A stretch of DNA of 64,000 bases from Onchocerca volvulus (GCA_000499405.2 HG738138.1:24271097-24335096); one strand, 5' to 3'. Positions 26,528-39,900 are shown, counted from the first letter of the stretch. Notes: generated by a model not told the origin, from the letters alone. A program made the numbers and translations.

Positions 26528-27784
26528 CGATTTCGACAAACGCAAATCTGGAATATAATCATGATACGTATTGTGCAATGGGCAGCAGAACACATCGTTC
26601 GAAACTCTTTATTCCGAAACTTTCCCTAACAAATAATTCTTAGAAAATCCATCATAAATTCGTAGCATAAGAAAAAGTAACAAAGTCTTTTCATCCCTGA
26701 AACTAATAAATGCAATCTCGAAATGGTCAATTGCTTTTGGCAATGAATGATAATGATAATCCTTGAATGCTTCTTTGGGTATGAAATTGAAATTCTTGTT
26801 ATAAAACGAAAACTAATACTAATTCTCTTTCTTTCTCTCAATTTTTTTCATAGCAATTTGATAAACTAAATATCATTCAATGAAAAACTACGTATATTTC
26901 TATTCTTGTACCATTCATTTCTATTCTGTGAAGAAAATGATTTAAGATTTTGATAAATTATTCCAAGTACATTGATTTATCATCCATTATAAAGCCATAT
27001 TTTTACTACGAGATTACATTTTTCTGATATTAAAAAATTCCGAAATGGAAAAATATTAGGATCCAAATTTTCCATGACGGGAAAACTACCGCGAAATTAA
27101 GCAAGATACCACGGGATCCACCACGGTATCGCGGGAACACCAATTTATCACATAACAAAACCACCAACTTCAAAATGTTCAACGTCGAGAATGTTAGCTT
27201 TAAAAAATCAAGAACAATCGATACGTCGAGACAAACAACTCCATGGAGCTGCTAGATAAAAACGACATCATAGAGACTCAGAGAAACAATACAATTCATT
27301 GTAAGTTGATATGCTAGAGATTTCGAAAAAAAACGTTTCAGAGATAAGCGAGATGCAAAAATAACGCTGAAGAGGTGGAGAAACAGATGGAAATAATGTG
27401 ATTTGCGAGGGACAACAGAGATTGATAAGATTTAAAATATAAAATGCTTTTAGGATGCAATGGAAGAAGTGAAAATAGTACTGGGATTACTGAAATATAG
27501 CAGAAATTAGGTAGAATAACTCAAAATAGACACTGGATACATGTACAAGGAGTCAGATAGAAAGGGAAAAGAAGAGAATTTCAGGAATTTAATCATTCTG
27601 GATACTTTTTGTTATTGCAATTTCACTAAATGACTAACATTATTTAAATGATTTTTAATGCTTCTCTGATAATATAGTACAGTTCAGTGTTTTTATATTT
27701 TATTGATTTATTGTACTTTATCGATTTATTATATTTTATCGATTTATTATATTTTATTGATTTCCTCAGATATATTCTTCTCAG
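26528..27784. other. Divergent intergenic region between the mitochondrial-like gene and YL1
   Basis: Should contain both promoters. A GC-rich patch at about 27086-27145 contains GATACC and GGTATC in inverted orientation around CACGGGATCCACCACG. An 18-bp AT tandem repeat lies at the right end. I see no ORF of interest. Confidence 0.5.
27695..27773. repeat. Tandem repeat, ~18 bp unit, about four copies
   Basis: Unit approximates TTTTATCGATTTATTATA, repeated with small changes immediately upstream of the YL1 acceptor at 27785. It generates the misleading antisense open frame with the repeated peptide SIKYNK. Confidence 0.85.
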
Positions 27785-27816
27785 GTAGTGAGAAAGAGAA
27801 ACATCAAGAAGAAACG

Positions 27817-30072
27817 ATGAAACAAGAGCCTGAAGGTGAAGAAGAATCAAAGGAAGAAGTGGAAAATATGGAAATCGATGATGATGGAAATGATGAGAGT
27901 AATGAAGATGATGATGAGTAAGTATTTCGATGTTTTTCATTACTAGATGGATTTTAGGATTTATTACGAAGAATGGGAAGTATCTTTTGGGATAAGGATT
28001 TTTTGAGGAATAGTTATCTGATTGACTCTTAAATTCTCTGTTTTTTTCATTTAACATTATACTGCATCCATTGTCAAAGAAATGGTACAGAAGCTACTTT
28101 TCTAAAAATCATTTTGGCAAATCTATACTCCTTTTTTCATTTTTATTTTCCATTACATATATCAAAATAAAATGTTATGCAGAAGTGGAATTAGTAGTAG
28201 TGGAGAAGAAACTGTTGAGCTTATGGTTACTACTCGTGAAAAACGTTCCAATGCTGGTAATAAAATGGCGCAATTGTTGGAATCTGCGGAACAAGAAGAT
28301 GAATTTTATAAGAACACTTATGATGGTGGATTTCTTGAGGTAATTTCTTCTCTCTATTCTGTGAAGTATCAGTATAAATTAAGTGTTAAAAAGCAATGTC
28401 AAATCGTTATTGATGCATTAGAAATAAAAACCCGAAAGGACATAGCTTTTATTCCGATTAACTTTTGGAATGAAAAAGTGATTGATTTATTTGTTGTGAA
28501 CTCAGATTCTCTAATTTATGGCTCGAACATCAATTAATTAGGATGCTTTGCTTGAAATCTATGAAACAATAATTCTATAATTGTTTTAGAATACTAAATT
28601 TTTTATTCGAAATTTTTTTTGCTAATAGAGTTATCTTTTTTGCGCAGTTACCGAATCATTTTTGAGTCCTTTTCAGGACGATGTTGATGATGCATTCGAA
28701 TCACCGGTAGAATCAGATCATGATGAAGTAGATTCTGATTTTGATCGTCCTGAAGAAGAAGACGAACCAGTTAGCGATGCAGAAGATGAGCCTAAACGGC
28801 GAAAGCGAAAAACTGGTTATAAAGTAAATAGATTTATGATAAATATTACGATTAACTTCCCTTTTAGTAAAGCAATAAAACAAATTTGCTGTATGATTCT
28901 TAACTGTGAATCGTTTTTAAAGACATGTTATTTAAAAAAATGGATATTGTCCTTGCTCCGTAAATTATTGTAGTTGTTTTCTTCAATTTCCTTCTTAGGA
29001 ACCAAAACTAGGTGGTAACACTTCGAAGAAAGCCTTACTAGAAAAAAACAAGAAATGGGTGATGGCTCGAATGGGTTGTCTTACTGCAGCCGCCAATACT
29101 GTCAGTCCTGAAACTCAGGTATGTTTTATTCTCATTTCATTCTTTTATTATTTTATTATGAGTTAAAGTTTGCATTTAGAATCACGATTAGAATAGCTTT
29201 TCATCGGTCAAAAGTTGAAATATCCATTATAGCTTAACTTTGATTATTCTTTTGTTATAGGCGCAATATCTGGAAGAAGCTAAGGAAACGGAACGAAAAA
29301 ATGTTGCATCATTAAAAAAATATGAGCAGTTTGAACTGGAAAAAAAGAAGAAACGTGAGAAAACAAATGTTATCCGAAAACTGAAACCACCTTACATTAG
29401 CACTGTGGATGGCCCGGATGGTAAATGGGTGATTGTTCCAGATATCAAAAAATTTGTGAAACCAGAAAGAGTGGTGAGATTTTGCTATCCATTAAAATCT
29501 TCATTTTTTATACATCATCAGTGCTTCCACTTCTTCTCTTTCTTTTTCTTAAAACAGTTGACTTGCACATTTAATAAATGTGATGGTAACAAGAAATCGT
29601 ATCTCCATGCCTATTACTCAATTTCAAGAAATTTAAGTTCATATTTTCTTTTATATACCATATTTCCTCGACTAATATCAATGATCATAGATCAGTGAAT
29701 TGGAGTAATTTATTATTATGTCTGTCAATCATAATAAATTCTTTTTATGATTAGATTAATTACAGTACTGCATCTTGCCGCTAATAAAGATTACTGTTTT
29801 ATTATAACATATCGTATCTACTTTTATTACATATCAATAGCGTTTCTTTTATTATATATCAGTAGTGTTTTACTAATGTATGTAAGATATTTTTTCAGGT
29901 AAAACTTCTTTGTTGTGTGACATCACGCCCTGCAAAATATCGCGATCCATTAACTGGCTTGCCATATGCAACGCCCGAAGCATTTAAGCTTATTCGAGAA
30001 AAATACGCAGAATATTTGAAAAGTATGCCTAACCATCCAGCGGTAAAATCATGGCTTGCCAAGAAACATTGA
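27817..30072 (+). CDS. vps72: YL1/VPS72 homologue, H2A.Z-binding chromatin-remodelling subunit
   Basis: VPS72/YL1 binds H2A.Z-H2B in SRCAP/SWR1 and p400/TIP60-type nuclear complexes. Six exons join in phase: 27817-27917 (exon opens at 27785 after TTCTCAG), 28183-28339, 28677-28823, 28999-29118, 29261-29473, 29899-30072 (TGA), for 303 residues. After an acidic lead, TREKRSNAGNKMAQLLES and EDEFYKNTYDGGFLE match the YL1 N-terminal histone-binding motif. EVDSDFDRPEEEDEPVSD and PKRRKRKTGYK follow as in the family. The C-terminal YL1_C module is SRPAKYRDPLTGLPYATPEA plus FKLIREKYAEYL. ATG 27817 is chosen because it is the first in frame after a strong acceptor, which would suit spliced-leader addition; alternatively an upstream coding exon contributes one base before 27785. 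Confidence 0.93.
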
Positions 30073-31969
30073 TCCCGTTTTCGCTATGTGGTTGTTCATT
30101 TACGTGTATCCATAACAGGTCATTAAATTTTTGGTTTAGATGAAAATGATATAAGGAATGTATGCAATGCTAATGTCATTTTATGGCAATCTATCCGTGC
30201 ATTAATGATAGGATAACTAAAAGAATTCCAGGCCGTAATTTAATAATTTAAATGCTCTTCCGCAAATTTCTGTAAAAAGAATGTTTGATTTACATTGATA
30301 GAAAAATTCGAAAATTTCATTGGTTTCTTGACTACCGGAAGATGAAGTAAAATTTCATTGGTTTCTTAATATCGGAAAATAGCAGCAAACTTAAACAAAA
30401 ATCATACTTATTGTATATAGTTTCGAGAATATTTTGATTTTGGTTATGAATGTTGAACATATTGTGATAAAAATCTATTTTCAAAGTGCTTTAATTTTTT
30501 GATAAGATACAATGGTTATTTTGTTAACAAAGTCAGGCAAACTCTTGGCCATAACACAGTCGTCGAAAACAAACATTAAACTGATTCTAATAAATTATGA
30601 TTCATCGCAATGTTTCTTGTGAATTATTTGATTAAAACTGTTTATCCTTCCAACATATCTAACTCCATTTCCACCCAAAATGAATTATCTTACGGTTTCA
30701 ATCTTGCTTGAAGAGATTAAGAGAAACTTAATCCCTCACTTGAAAAAAAAAAAAAAAAAAAAAAGCACTGTAAACTCTCACAAAATCCTTCCCACAGCTT
30801 CGTATGATCACTATTCTTTTATTGTTTAATACGAAATATTATCGGTCGTTTGAATAAAATGTAATTGTAATTAATGACACAATTCGGTGAAATTCGTGTT
30901 AATGTCAACCAACGTGAAAAAAAACTGGTTCATTATTTGCCATCATTACTAGCCAACTGAATAATTGAACTATAAATTTAATGCTAGTTTAATAATTTGC
31001 TTATCATTACCCATTTATAATATTTATTGCAAAAAGTGAAAATATACAATTTTATGCGATAAACACAAAACAATCCACGAATACGTTTATAGAGCTAAGT
31101 TTTTCAGGATATATCTGGAAAGGGAAATGTCTTATATCACTTGATTCGTTGTGGGGTTTATATATTATAATTGCTAGCGCAATGAAAGTTTTTGTCTTTG
31201 TATCAGAAAATTTGATATAAGCAATATTTGATGTTAGTTGAAGAATTATGGGTAGTATCAGCAAAGTTATTGGTAGCGCATCGCTACCTTTACTATCAAT
31301 TGTTGAACTTGATAAGACTCAGAACATGATACAGGGAATCTAGCAGAAAATGGATGAAAATCGATCGGGAGTTGAGTTTAAATCCAAGTGGTATGGATTA
31401 AAACCTGCAGGCAGGAATAAAAAATCAGATGTAAGAAATAGGAAAGGGAGAAACGTACTAAAAAAAAAAATGAGAAAAGATACTTGCAATTAAGGGAAAG
31501 AGGATTTGATGGAGAAATCATATGATATAATAATAGATTCTAATAAACTAATTAAAGAGTTGTTGATTAGCTCTTTACGATCGTAAAGAAAAATCGAAGA
31601 TTCCCAACATTCTATAGAAGTTTTGTGCACAGTGGAATCCTTTGCAAAAGAATAGACAGCTTACTGCCAAAATGTGGGCAATTGAATATATAATAAAGGA
31701 TGAAATAGAAGAGAGAGTTTCTTTTACCAAATCAAAAGATAATTGTTTGGTAAAACTAATTAAAAAAATTGACCACCTGCTCGATTTTGGGGAAAAACTA
31801 TTATTTGCACTGATTCTCAAAAACAATGCATCTAAACTTCATAAATTTACAAACAGGAATTAAAAGCTGTGACAAGTTGAGTTCGAGCCTTAGTCTAAAG
31901 AACTTAGATTAAAAAATGATGTCACTAAAAAACAAATTAAAAAACATAAGGATGAACAAAATGTGTTAT
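30073..31969. other. Convergent intergenic region between YL1 and SF3B2
   Basis: Both flanking genes end here. A short duplication occurs at about 30318-30368 (ATTTCATTGGTTTCTT twice) and an A-run at 30743-30763. The open frames at 31575-31863 overlap on both strands and have no splice support. Confidence 0.55.
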
Positions 31970-34900
31970 TCAAAACTTGAAGTCTTTATATTTCTTCTGC
32001 TGTTGCGTTGATTTCTTTTGCTCCTGTACTTTTCTTTTACGCTGCAATATAATTCAAATTAAAGTCGAACATATGAAGGAAAGAAAAGCAAGAGAAGCTG
32101 TAAAGCTAACGTTTTGTTTTGCAGAATGTTCAGCCACCATATCTGAGAAATCTTCGTCATCATCCTGCCGTCCGCGAGTCTGCTTCCGCAGCTGTTCTTC
32201 ATACTTCTTCTCTAGACCCTTTTGATCAGCTAGATCAAGATCTTCCGGATTCAGAGATACTTCTACTCCAGCATCTACTCCTTGCGCTGCGGGGGCTGGA
32301 GTTGGTTTCTTCTAAAAAGTATATGATATTTTTTCTTTTTGAATATATAATAAAGGAAATTGTTTTTTTTTTTTTTTTTTTTTTTTTTTTCTATAATACA
32401 TCCAGATTTCATAACTTGTTTAGAAGCTGGAAAACTAATTTTCCATGAAATGAATGCTTGGAAATTCATTCAAAAAAATAATAAGAAAATCAAAAAAACA
32501 AAAGAAATAAAAGCCAAAACAAAAATAAAAAGCTTTTTTAAATAAAATACCCACCGACAAATCATAAACATGAGTACTGGCCATCATTTGTCCCGCGATG
32601 CGATCAATTTTCCGTTCTTGAAGTACCGTATAGAGTGGTGGTGCAGGAGTCTCACCACCTGTTGTGCTGCTAAAATTAAAATTTGATTTAATTTACAGAT
32701 TTTCAACTTAGCAAACTAAAAGAAACTAATCAATCACGAAAACTACTCTCCTTAACAGCACTTCAATATAAAGCTATGTTTAAAGCATTTATTTTCTGTG
32801 GAACTGTCATGTTCTGTTTTATCTGAAACCGAATATCTACTAATTTGAAAAAGATAAAAATATTTAGAAACCTGTCTTCTATCCGTTTGCCCTTTCTCAG
32901 TTCAATGGTATCTGGAGTTTCAACACCAGTAAGAACACCAGAAGTCATTCCTGACGGCGTTGCAAATCTAAAAAGGAAAATCATTGTCTCATAATTCCGA
33001 ATCACTACTAAAATAATTTGGAAAATAAAGTAATGAAACTCTGGCGAAATAATTTCTCCTTCTTTAAAAGAATATAACAAAACATAAACCTTTTGAAAAA
33101 CTCTACATTCCATTAGATTTTCTGTTATTAAAATCTTCTACTCTTAGTTTTTGAGTCACAAGTCGAACTAACCCTTCAGTAGTAGCTGGAGTAACAAAGC
33201 CTGCTTCAACCGCACCACCTTCACCTTCCTCCTCTTCTTCACTTTCCTCACTAGAATCCTCGTCACTACCTATTTCACCCCAATGTCGTCGTTCTATTCT
33301 TGATTCATCATCCAATTCTGGCATTGATGGGATCTAAAAAAAATATGTCCTTTAGAAATAGAGCCAGTTGCATGAACGTAAAAAAAAAAGACATATTAAA
33401 TAACGAACAACAGAAAATTACTAAGTAAAAGGTATTTTCATATACCAGATACATGAATATAATCTCTTAATCTTCTATTCACACAAAAAATCATCCGAAG
33501 AATTTTGAAACTTTCTATAATATCTTTCCTGTTACATATATACAAAATAAAATTAGTAAAATTAGTTTTTACAACTTTATTGTATAAAATCAATTTTAAT
33601 CTTACATTCTCATGAAATTGGTTAAGGATTAAGTTCTGATGTGAAAGTAACAATAACTAAATAAAAACAATTCCGAAAAATATATCATGAAAGCCTCTTT
33701 GAGCTAAATCTTTTGCTAGACACAAAAAGTTCGACTGTTAAAAGTTAACAACCAAATGAATTAAACGGAATGGAATGGAATCATTAATCTCTTTCATTGA
33801 GGAGGGAGATGCCAAACATGTAGTCGACTATCATCTGGATTCTGTTTTATCAGAAATAAGGCAACATGTAATGCTAAGTTCAAAGATTCTATAAAAATTT
33901 TAAAAATAATGCAATTTAAAAAAAAAATTTCTCAAAATCCAATTTAACAATTTATATTAATTTACAACCTCAAGGCCGAATACATCGCCATATAACGGCT
34001 TGCCCATTTCATCGACTGGAGGTTTACCCCATCCACCGGCATGATAACCAAATGCACATCCTTCTGGAATGGGGCAATTCAATCCGGGTATTTTCAGGTT
34101 TGGATATGACGGTGGTGGTCCATACCGCTGCATTGCAATCAACCATGGCGGAGGAAATTTGTGCGCGTTCTGAAACGAAAGAAATATCACTAGTTACTTA
34201 ATTTAAATATTGATTTCTGTCTCCATGAATACAGAATTTACACTTACAAGTCCGACAGGCATTCCCAGCGCAACTCGTAGTTCATCGGTCAATTCACCTG
34301 GTTTCTTCTCACGCATGACTGTTTCCAATTCTTTACCTTCATAATACAGTTCACCCATTTGAGTCATTACAGGTTTTGTTTGCCATTTGAAAAAAGCATC
34401 ATGCAGCTTTTGATAATCTATATCAATACGACCAAGTTTCGGTCTTGCACGTTCACGCATTTTTGATTTTAACGACTGGGCATCTTCCTAAATAAACGAA
34501 TGCTAAAAAATAAGTTAGAAGAACTATAAATAAAAATCACAAAATACATCGTATCGATTTTACATAGCAGAAAAAAAAACTTTCACTAACAATCCTTCCC
34601 TCTCTTCAATTCTTCGAGACTGATAATCCTGCCGAATTGATGTAAGTTAAATATAATTTGAACAAACATTCAGAAATTCAAAAGCAGAATCCAAAGGAAC
34701 TTACTTTTTCCCACATTGTTTCACGCATCTCCATTATGCCCGTCCTCTTGATAAAATCAGGCAAATCAAACGGAGGCCTTTCAAAACCACGTTTGCCTGC
34801 CAGATATTTTCTCTTAGCATTCCAATGTCGCGGTACAGGTACAGTATTCCTGTATGCTTTCAAGGTAACCAGGAGATGAGGATCACGTGAAGTGACATCT

Positions 34901-36547
34901 GCCCATTCCACTACATCTGGCCGTGATGTCACCTGAGACATTATTCAGTAAAAATATTTAATACGCTCATTATGATTATATCAGAGATGAGCACACAAAT
35001 ATATATTTCAGGGAGCCAAATTTCCCTTATATGTTAAGATTGAGATATTGAAATATAACTAAAGAGAATCAGTAGATTCTTTTTCCTTTCTATATAATAA
35101 CAGAAGTGATATGAAGTTGAGAAATTATCTGGAAAGAGTGAAACAAATGCATCCAGCATATGATTTCTAGAAATGAACAAACACATTTTTCTAAATACCT
35201 CTTTCAGTTCGGCAATAGTTGGCTGCATTGATAGACGAAGTTTCCTCTTACTCAAAGTTTGTGCATGCCCGGCCTCTTCTTGTTCGCGCTGAAAATAGAA
35301 TTGAAAATAATTCTCACACTATAAAATAAATAGTACTGACTAAAAAATTCCATGCAAAAAAAAGAATAAAAAAAATTTCACTGGTTACAAATATTCCTGA
35401 ATGCAAATATCTCCAAATGCATACTAAAGGTAAAAAAAATCTTTCAAAAATTACCCGCTTCTCACTCATTTCTTCTTGCAAAATCTTTTCCGAAATGGAA
35501 GCCTTCGTTGGTACTTCTTCTTTCTTCATTTCTGGTTCAATTTTCTCAACAGGTTCCTCTTTTTTTACTTCCTCGCTTATCTGCACAATATATAAACATT
35601 ATTATTGTTACAAAATTCATTTTATTTTTCAACATATTTTATGTTGCAGGACAATGAAAGGCTTTTTGTTCTGGCCCGTAGTTGACGACTATAGTAATAA
35701 AGAAACCATTTTAAAAAAAATGAAATTCGCATAAGTCCCTTAAACATATTTAGCATTTGAAAATTATTGATTGGTTATGTCGATTCTAGAAATTCTATTT
35801 ATCGTAAATTAAAAATTAAAGCAACCAATCCAACATACAGTACTTAAGCTCGCCAATACAAAATAAACAAAATAAACGAAAGAGAAACCTTGAAACTTTC
35901 GAAAACTTTCGAAAAATACTGATAGTTTGGATCATTGGGATCTAGCTCTAGAGGTTTTCCAACATAAATCACTTCAACATTATCATCATCACTGGATGGT
36001 GAACTTCTATCGATACCTGAATTCCATATTTAAAATTCCGGCAATAAATACTAAATTTTATAAATAAAACAGATACAATATTCGTGGAAAGAACTACACA
36101 CATTAACTATAAATATCTGTAACAAATAAGTAAATGAAAAAACACCAGAACCTGAATCTGAATTTCTACCACCGTCTTCTGCATTGGTCGTCCTCAGAAT
36201 TTTTTTCTTCTTTGATTCCTTTTTTTTCCTGTTTTTGTTTTTCCGTCGTTCCAGTTCCTACGGAGAAAGGTAAAATGAACAACAATAAAAACAACGAAAG
36301 AAAAGAGAAACGGAATTTTCTACAAAATTTCACATCGTCCACTTCAGTTGATTCAAAACAATGATTTCTTTTCACGAGATCATGAAAACACATCAATTGA
36401 AAATTATTCTGACAATACAAGAAGACCAGAATTGTTTCACATGATTTTAGCTAAAATTTTATCAACCAAAGCAACCTTCAGCTCTTTTTTGGTAAGATTT
36501 GGCAGTGGCTCTTCTTCCGATGGATCAATCGCTTCAATTTCTGCCAT
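31970..36547 (-). CDS. sf3b2: Splicing factor 3B subunit 2 (SF3B2/SAP145)
   Basis: SF3B2 is part of the U2 snRNP SF3b complex and holds SF3B4 near the branch site. Thirteen minus-strand exons keep phase: 36476-36547 (ATG), 36152-36257, 35889-36016, 35455-35580, 35199-35288, 34705-34932, 34248-34487, 33969-34169, 33173-33333, 32872-32967, 32555-32669, 32111-32311, 31970-32041 (TGA), total 1836 nt, 611 residues. The conserved block is unmistakable: RNTVPVPRHWNAKRKYL, KRGFERPPFDLPDFIKRTGI, DIDYQKLHDAFFKWQTKP, then the PSP segment PPPWLIAMQRYGPPPSYPNL and FGYHAGGWGKPPVDEMGKPL. The C-terminus KKYKDFKF matches the family. It is much shorter than the ~900-residue vertebrate protein: the N-terminal SAP and proline-rich region is missing, and the protein starts MAEIEAIDPSEEE. 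TTGTCAGTTCAG two bases or so before ATG looks like a trans-splice acceptor, supporting this start. Confidence 0.95.
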
Positions 36548-37240
36548 TTCCTGAACTGACAATTACAATATAGTCAGCCTGAAAATCCAATAAAATTTTA
36601 ACAAGTTCAAATTTCTGTAAAAATCAATTATTGACAAATCATTCATTTTAGCATTATTTCACGTTAAGTTTAACATTATCATGAGCAGATTTCCACAAAG
36701 AATGCAGCTCTTCTCTTTTTCCCTTGACTTAAAGCATTTTCATTCAAATCAACTGCTGATTAATGAAGTCCAAATAAAGAATGTAAACCTTAAAGGATAG
36801 ATGGAAGTAAATCGCAAAAATAAAAAGGAATAGATTCTGGTCTTTACAACGAAAGAATACAACAAGCAATAAAATTGGAGAAATTCATGGCACCAATTAC
36901 ATTAATATTGAGAAAACATTTAGAAAAACAAAGTTAATAACACCGACACACACAACAACCGGATTAATACCAATCCTTACGTGTCACTTAGTTATTCGTC
37001 GCAAGATTAGGGAGTAACTTGCGATTGGTTAGTTGGTTACATCACGCTTTGCAACTTTAATTGTCTTCCTATGAAAATAATATCGTCCAGCTGTTGCCTC
37101 TTGATAAATAATCGATGTCTCGAGGGAAACAAGAAGCAGAGAGAACCTTCTGAGAAGTTGGTGGTTAAGAGAATTTATTACCGAATTTATAGATTTCAGG
37201 AAAATTCAACAAATTATTACATATTTTTGCGTAATAGAGT
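36548..37240 (-). promoter_or_regulatory. Upstream region of SF3B2
   Basis: The 5' flank of SF3B2. The part at about 36940-37170 is less AT-rich than its surroundings (for example CACGTAAGG, GGTTACATCACG and CTCGAGGG) and may hold the promoter. No open frame. Confidence 0.35.
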
Positions 37241-37317
37241 CAATGCATAGCAGTAATGATAGTGCATGTCTGCATAACTTACATTTATTTCGATTTTATA
37301 TTTATTTCGATATTTTT

Positions 37318-37534
37318 AAACATATTTTAATTATTCTACAATTTCTGATAATTTATCAATTTTACCTTATTGCAGTTATTTTTATCAATATATTACGCCC
37401 GCCTGAGAATTCTATAAACTATTGAATAATGGATAAATTAATGTTTAAATATGATTTTGATATATTTCAATATTTTTAAACATATTTTGATTATTCTAAA
37501 CATATTTTGATTATTTTCTAAACATATTTTAATT
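37318..37534. repeat. AT tandem repeat, ~21 bp unit
   Basis: The phrase AAACATATTTTGATTATT occurs three times in a row at about 37478-37534 and once more at 37318-37336. Low complexity, noncoding. Confidence 0.7.
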
Positions 37535-37760
37535 TTGCATGTCAATGCAAAACAGAAATAACAAAATATCGATATTCTTAAAAATTTTTGTTGAATTTAT
37601 CCTCCATTACCTCTAAGATAGCAGTAGAGTTTAGGTTGTATTGTCAATTTTCAAAGCATTCATTTTTATTATTAACACACAAATCAGATGCAACTTGAAT
37701 GGATTAGCTGTCTTATTCAATTATCGATATTTTGTATTAGAAAATTTGAAAATTTTATAA

Positions 37761-38531
37761 AATATAAATATGATGAAATAATCCAAATATTTTGTATGAT
37801 AGAAATTTGCAATATTTTTCAGCCAAATGAATTATTTATCCAAATTTCATTCTTTGGTCTAAAGCAAAGGTCTTTACAGACATTGATTGTGGATGATGAG
37901 TTGAGTGATTGTTAGATTAATTAACTGAGTAACCACTCATCAATCAATATCTTCCAAATTTTTTAAATTTAATCCACTCATTTATATCCAATCCATCTCA
38001 ATCAATAAAATCTCTCTCACCAAAATTCGTCTGTATCATATAAAAAAAAATTTAATTGGTGCTACGAATTCGGACAATGTCTGACCAGTTTTATTGGTCC
38101 GAGAAATTCGGACATTATCTGACCAGCTTAATGATGACGGTTGAATTGACAAGAGAAAAGTTGGAATAATTTATTGAGGAAATCAAAGATTTAAACCTAA
38201 CACCTTCAGATCAGCATTTATCAAAGGATGAACTGAATCAACAATATGAGGCCAAGAGAAGGATCGTCAAACAAAAAATCAGTCTCTTTGAATTCTAAAT
38301 TAGCAGTCTCGAAAAAAATACAGAATGCTGAAGTAATCAAAGGAAAAAAGAATTTCAATATTTTAGAAAATACAAATAAGATTATTTATCAGATCGGAAA
38401 ATGAGAAGTACAAAGGTCTTTATCAGATCAAAGAATGAGATATGGATAAATAATTCATTTGACTGAGAAATATTATAAATTTTTGTCATACAAAATACTT
38501 TGATTATTTCATCATATTAATTTATATTTTA
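37761..38531. repeat. Inverted repeat with ~115 bp arms enclosing retroelement remnants
   Basis: The left arm 37761-37875 and the right arm 38412-38531 are reverse complements with about 80-85% identity by eye. Shared strings include ATATGATGAAATAATC, TTTTGTATGA, CAAATGAATTATTTATCC and CATTCTTTG. A third copy in right-arm orientation lies at 55261-55370, and shorter pieces at 15080 and 60720. The primer-binding-site-like sequence at 38057 lies between the arms, so the arms may be inverted LTR pieces. Confidence 0.75.
38057..38345 (+). pseudogene. Decayed LTR retroelement: primer-binding site and broken gag-like start
   Basis: TGGTGCTACGAATTCGG at 38057 has the form of a tRNA primer-binding site (starts TGG, complementary to a CCA tail). 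The leader then repeats GAATTCGGACA...CTGACCAG twice, a style known from BEL/Pao leaders. An ATG at 38131 opens a lysine/glutamate-rich coiled-coil-like frame that resembles a gag N-terminus. It is broken by stops at 38167 and about 38296, with more after that, so it cannot make a product. No pol was seen next to it. The superfamily is inferred from leader style. Confidence 0.55.
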
Positions 38532-39871
38532 GAAATTTTTCAATTTTTCGACTTTTTATCAGAATGAGAAATGATCGCTGATATTGGATCAAAATTTACA
38601 ACAGCTATTTGCTATTCCGAGCAAACTTAATCGGATAAAATATGAAATAAAGCTTAGGATGACCGAAATATTTATGCAAGTGTTTAATCAAAGTTTGGAA
38701 TGTTGCTAGAATTTCACATTTCGTGATATAAATCAAATCTTTAATCCAATTTTTATTCTTTTTAAGAATTTTAAACTATCATTACTTTTTTTTTGCAGGA
38801 AAAGATGCGAAATAAAATTCGTAATGTTCGCGATATTGAAGACTTAATCAAAGTTAGGATGATATAAATAGAGGCTCATTATTCACATTTCTTGATAGAA
38901 ATCGAATTCTCGAACCAGTTTTCTATCTTTCTACGAGTTGAAACATTACCTGTTTTCCCGTTTTATTTCCTCAACACGGGATGAAATCTCTCTAGGGAAC
39001 ATTTTTAAACATTTGAAAAATTGAAAAAAAAAAGTTGAAAATAATCTAAAAATGAAAGAAATAATATTCATAATCTGTTCAGGAAAATCGTCAAGTTTTA
39101 ATGACGGAATAAAATCAACATGACGGATTTCAATTATTACAATAAAAATTTCAGCAATAAGATTGCTTTGATAAGATTGTTTTAATATTAATAAAATTTT
39201 TGTAGGTAACAAAATCATTTTTACCTTTGATTTCTCGTCATTCATCTATCAGTTTTGTTCAGCCTGATTCATCTTTGTTCATCTTCATATATCCATTGAA
39301 TAGGTTTTAAAAAAGTTCAAAATAATTTTAAAAATGTTTTCAAATTTATGAAAATAATAGAACATTGTTATAAGTTATAATTCATTCCTAGAATTTCCCT
39401 TTTTTTTTTTCGCGGCTTTTTTTTTTCTTCTATTGAAAATTTAAAGCGGCTAATGTTTCCTTCACATTATTTTGAAATTTCATTCATAAATGTTGAAAAA
39501 AATTTCCAATACTTTTGAAATAAAATTTAAAAATCTAAACGACGGATAAAAAGCGGTGAAATCGCTGTGATTTTATATCCTTTTCCTTTGGCGCTGTTTT
39601 TTGTTGTAGAATTTTTTTTTCTGATGATTCATTCGATTTAAAATTGAATACTTTTTATTAAGCTTATTTAACATTTCAATTTTCAATTATTTCAGTTTTC
39701 TATTTGAAATTACAAATAAAACATCAAAATAAAAGTAGAAAAGGAAAGAAAAAAGTGGTGCGTGAAAACTCTTGCAAAGATCAGCCTAATTTCTAAAAAT
39801 TCCTTTAAAATTTCAATTAGAAATTAATCGAATCAATTTTCCATTCCTCTCTACCCATTACTTACCGATAA

Positions 39872-39900
39872 ATAAGCATTCCGGATTACAGTTCCTGAAA
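39872..39900 (-). other. 29-bp micro-exon-like signal
   Basis: On the minus strand, TTTTATTTCAG precedes and GTAAGTAATG follows a 29-base segment: a strong acceptor and a perfect donor. If joined to the minus-strand frame at 48079-48183 (ATG, donor GTACAT) it stays open and would encode TVIRNAYLS. No downstream exon is certain; an acceptor at 37395 would close it quickly with a stop. It may be a noncoding exon or chance. Confidence 0.3.

Noticed and set aside
27644..28057. 137-residue minus-strand open frame
   Set aside because: It is antisense to the first YL1 exon and to the AT tandem repeat; its repeated SIKYNK peptide comes from the repeat.
38946..39245. 99-residue minus-strand frame
   Set aside because: No start context, no splice partner that keeps phase, and AT-driven composition.
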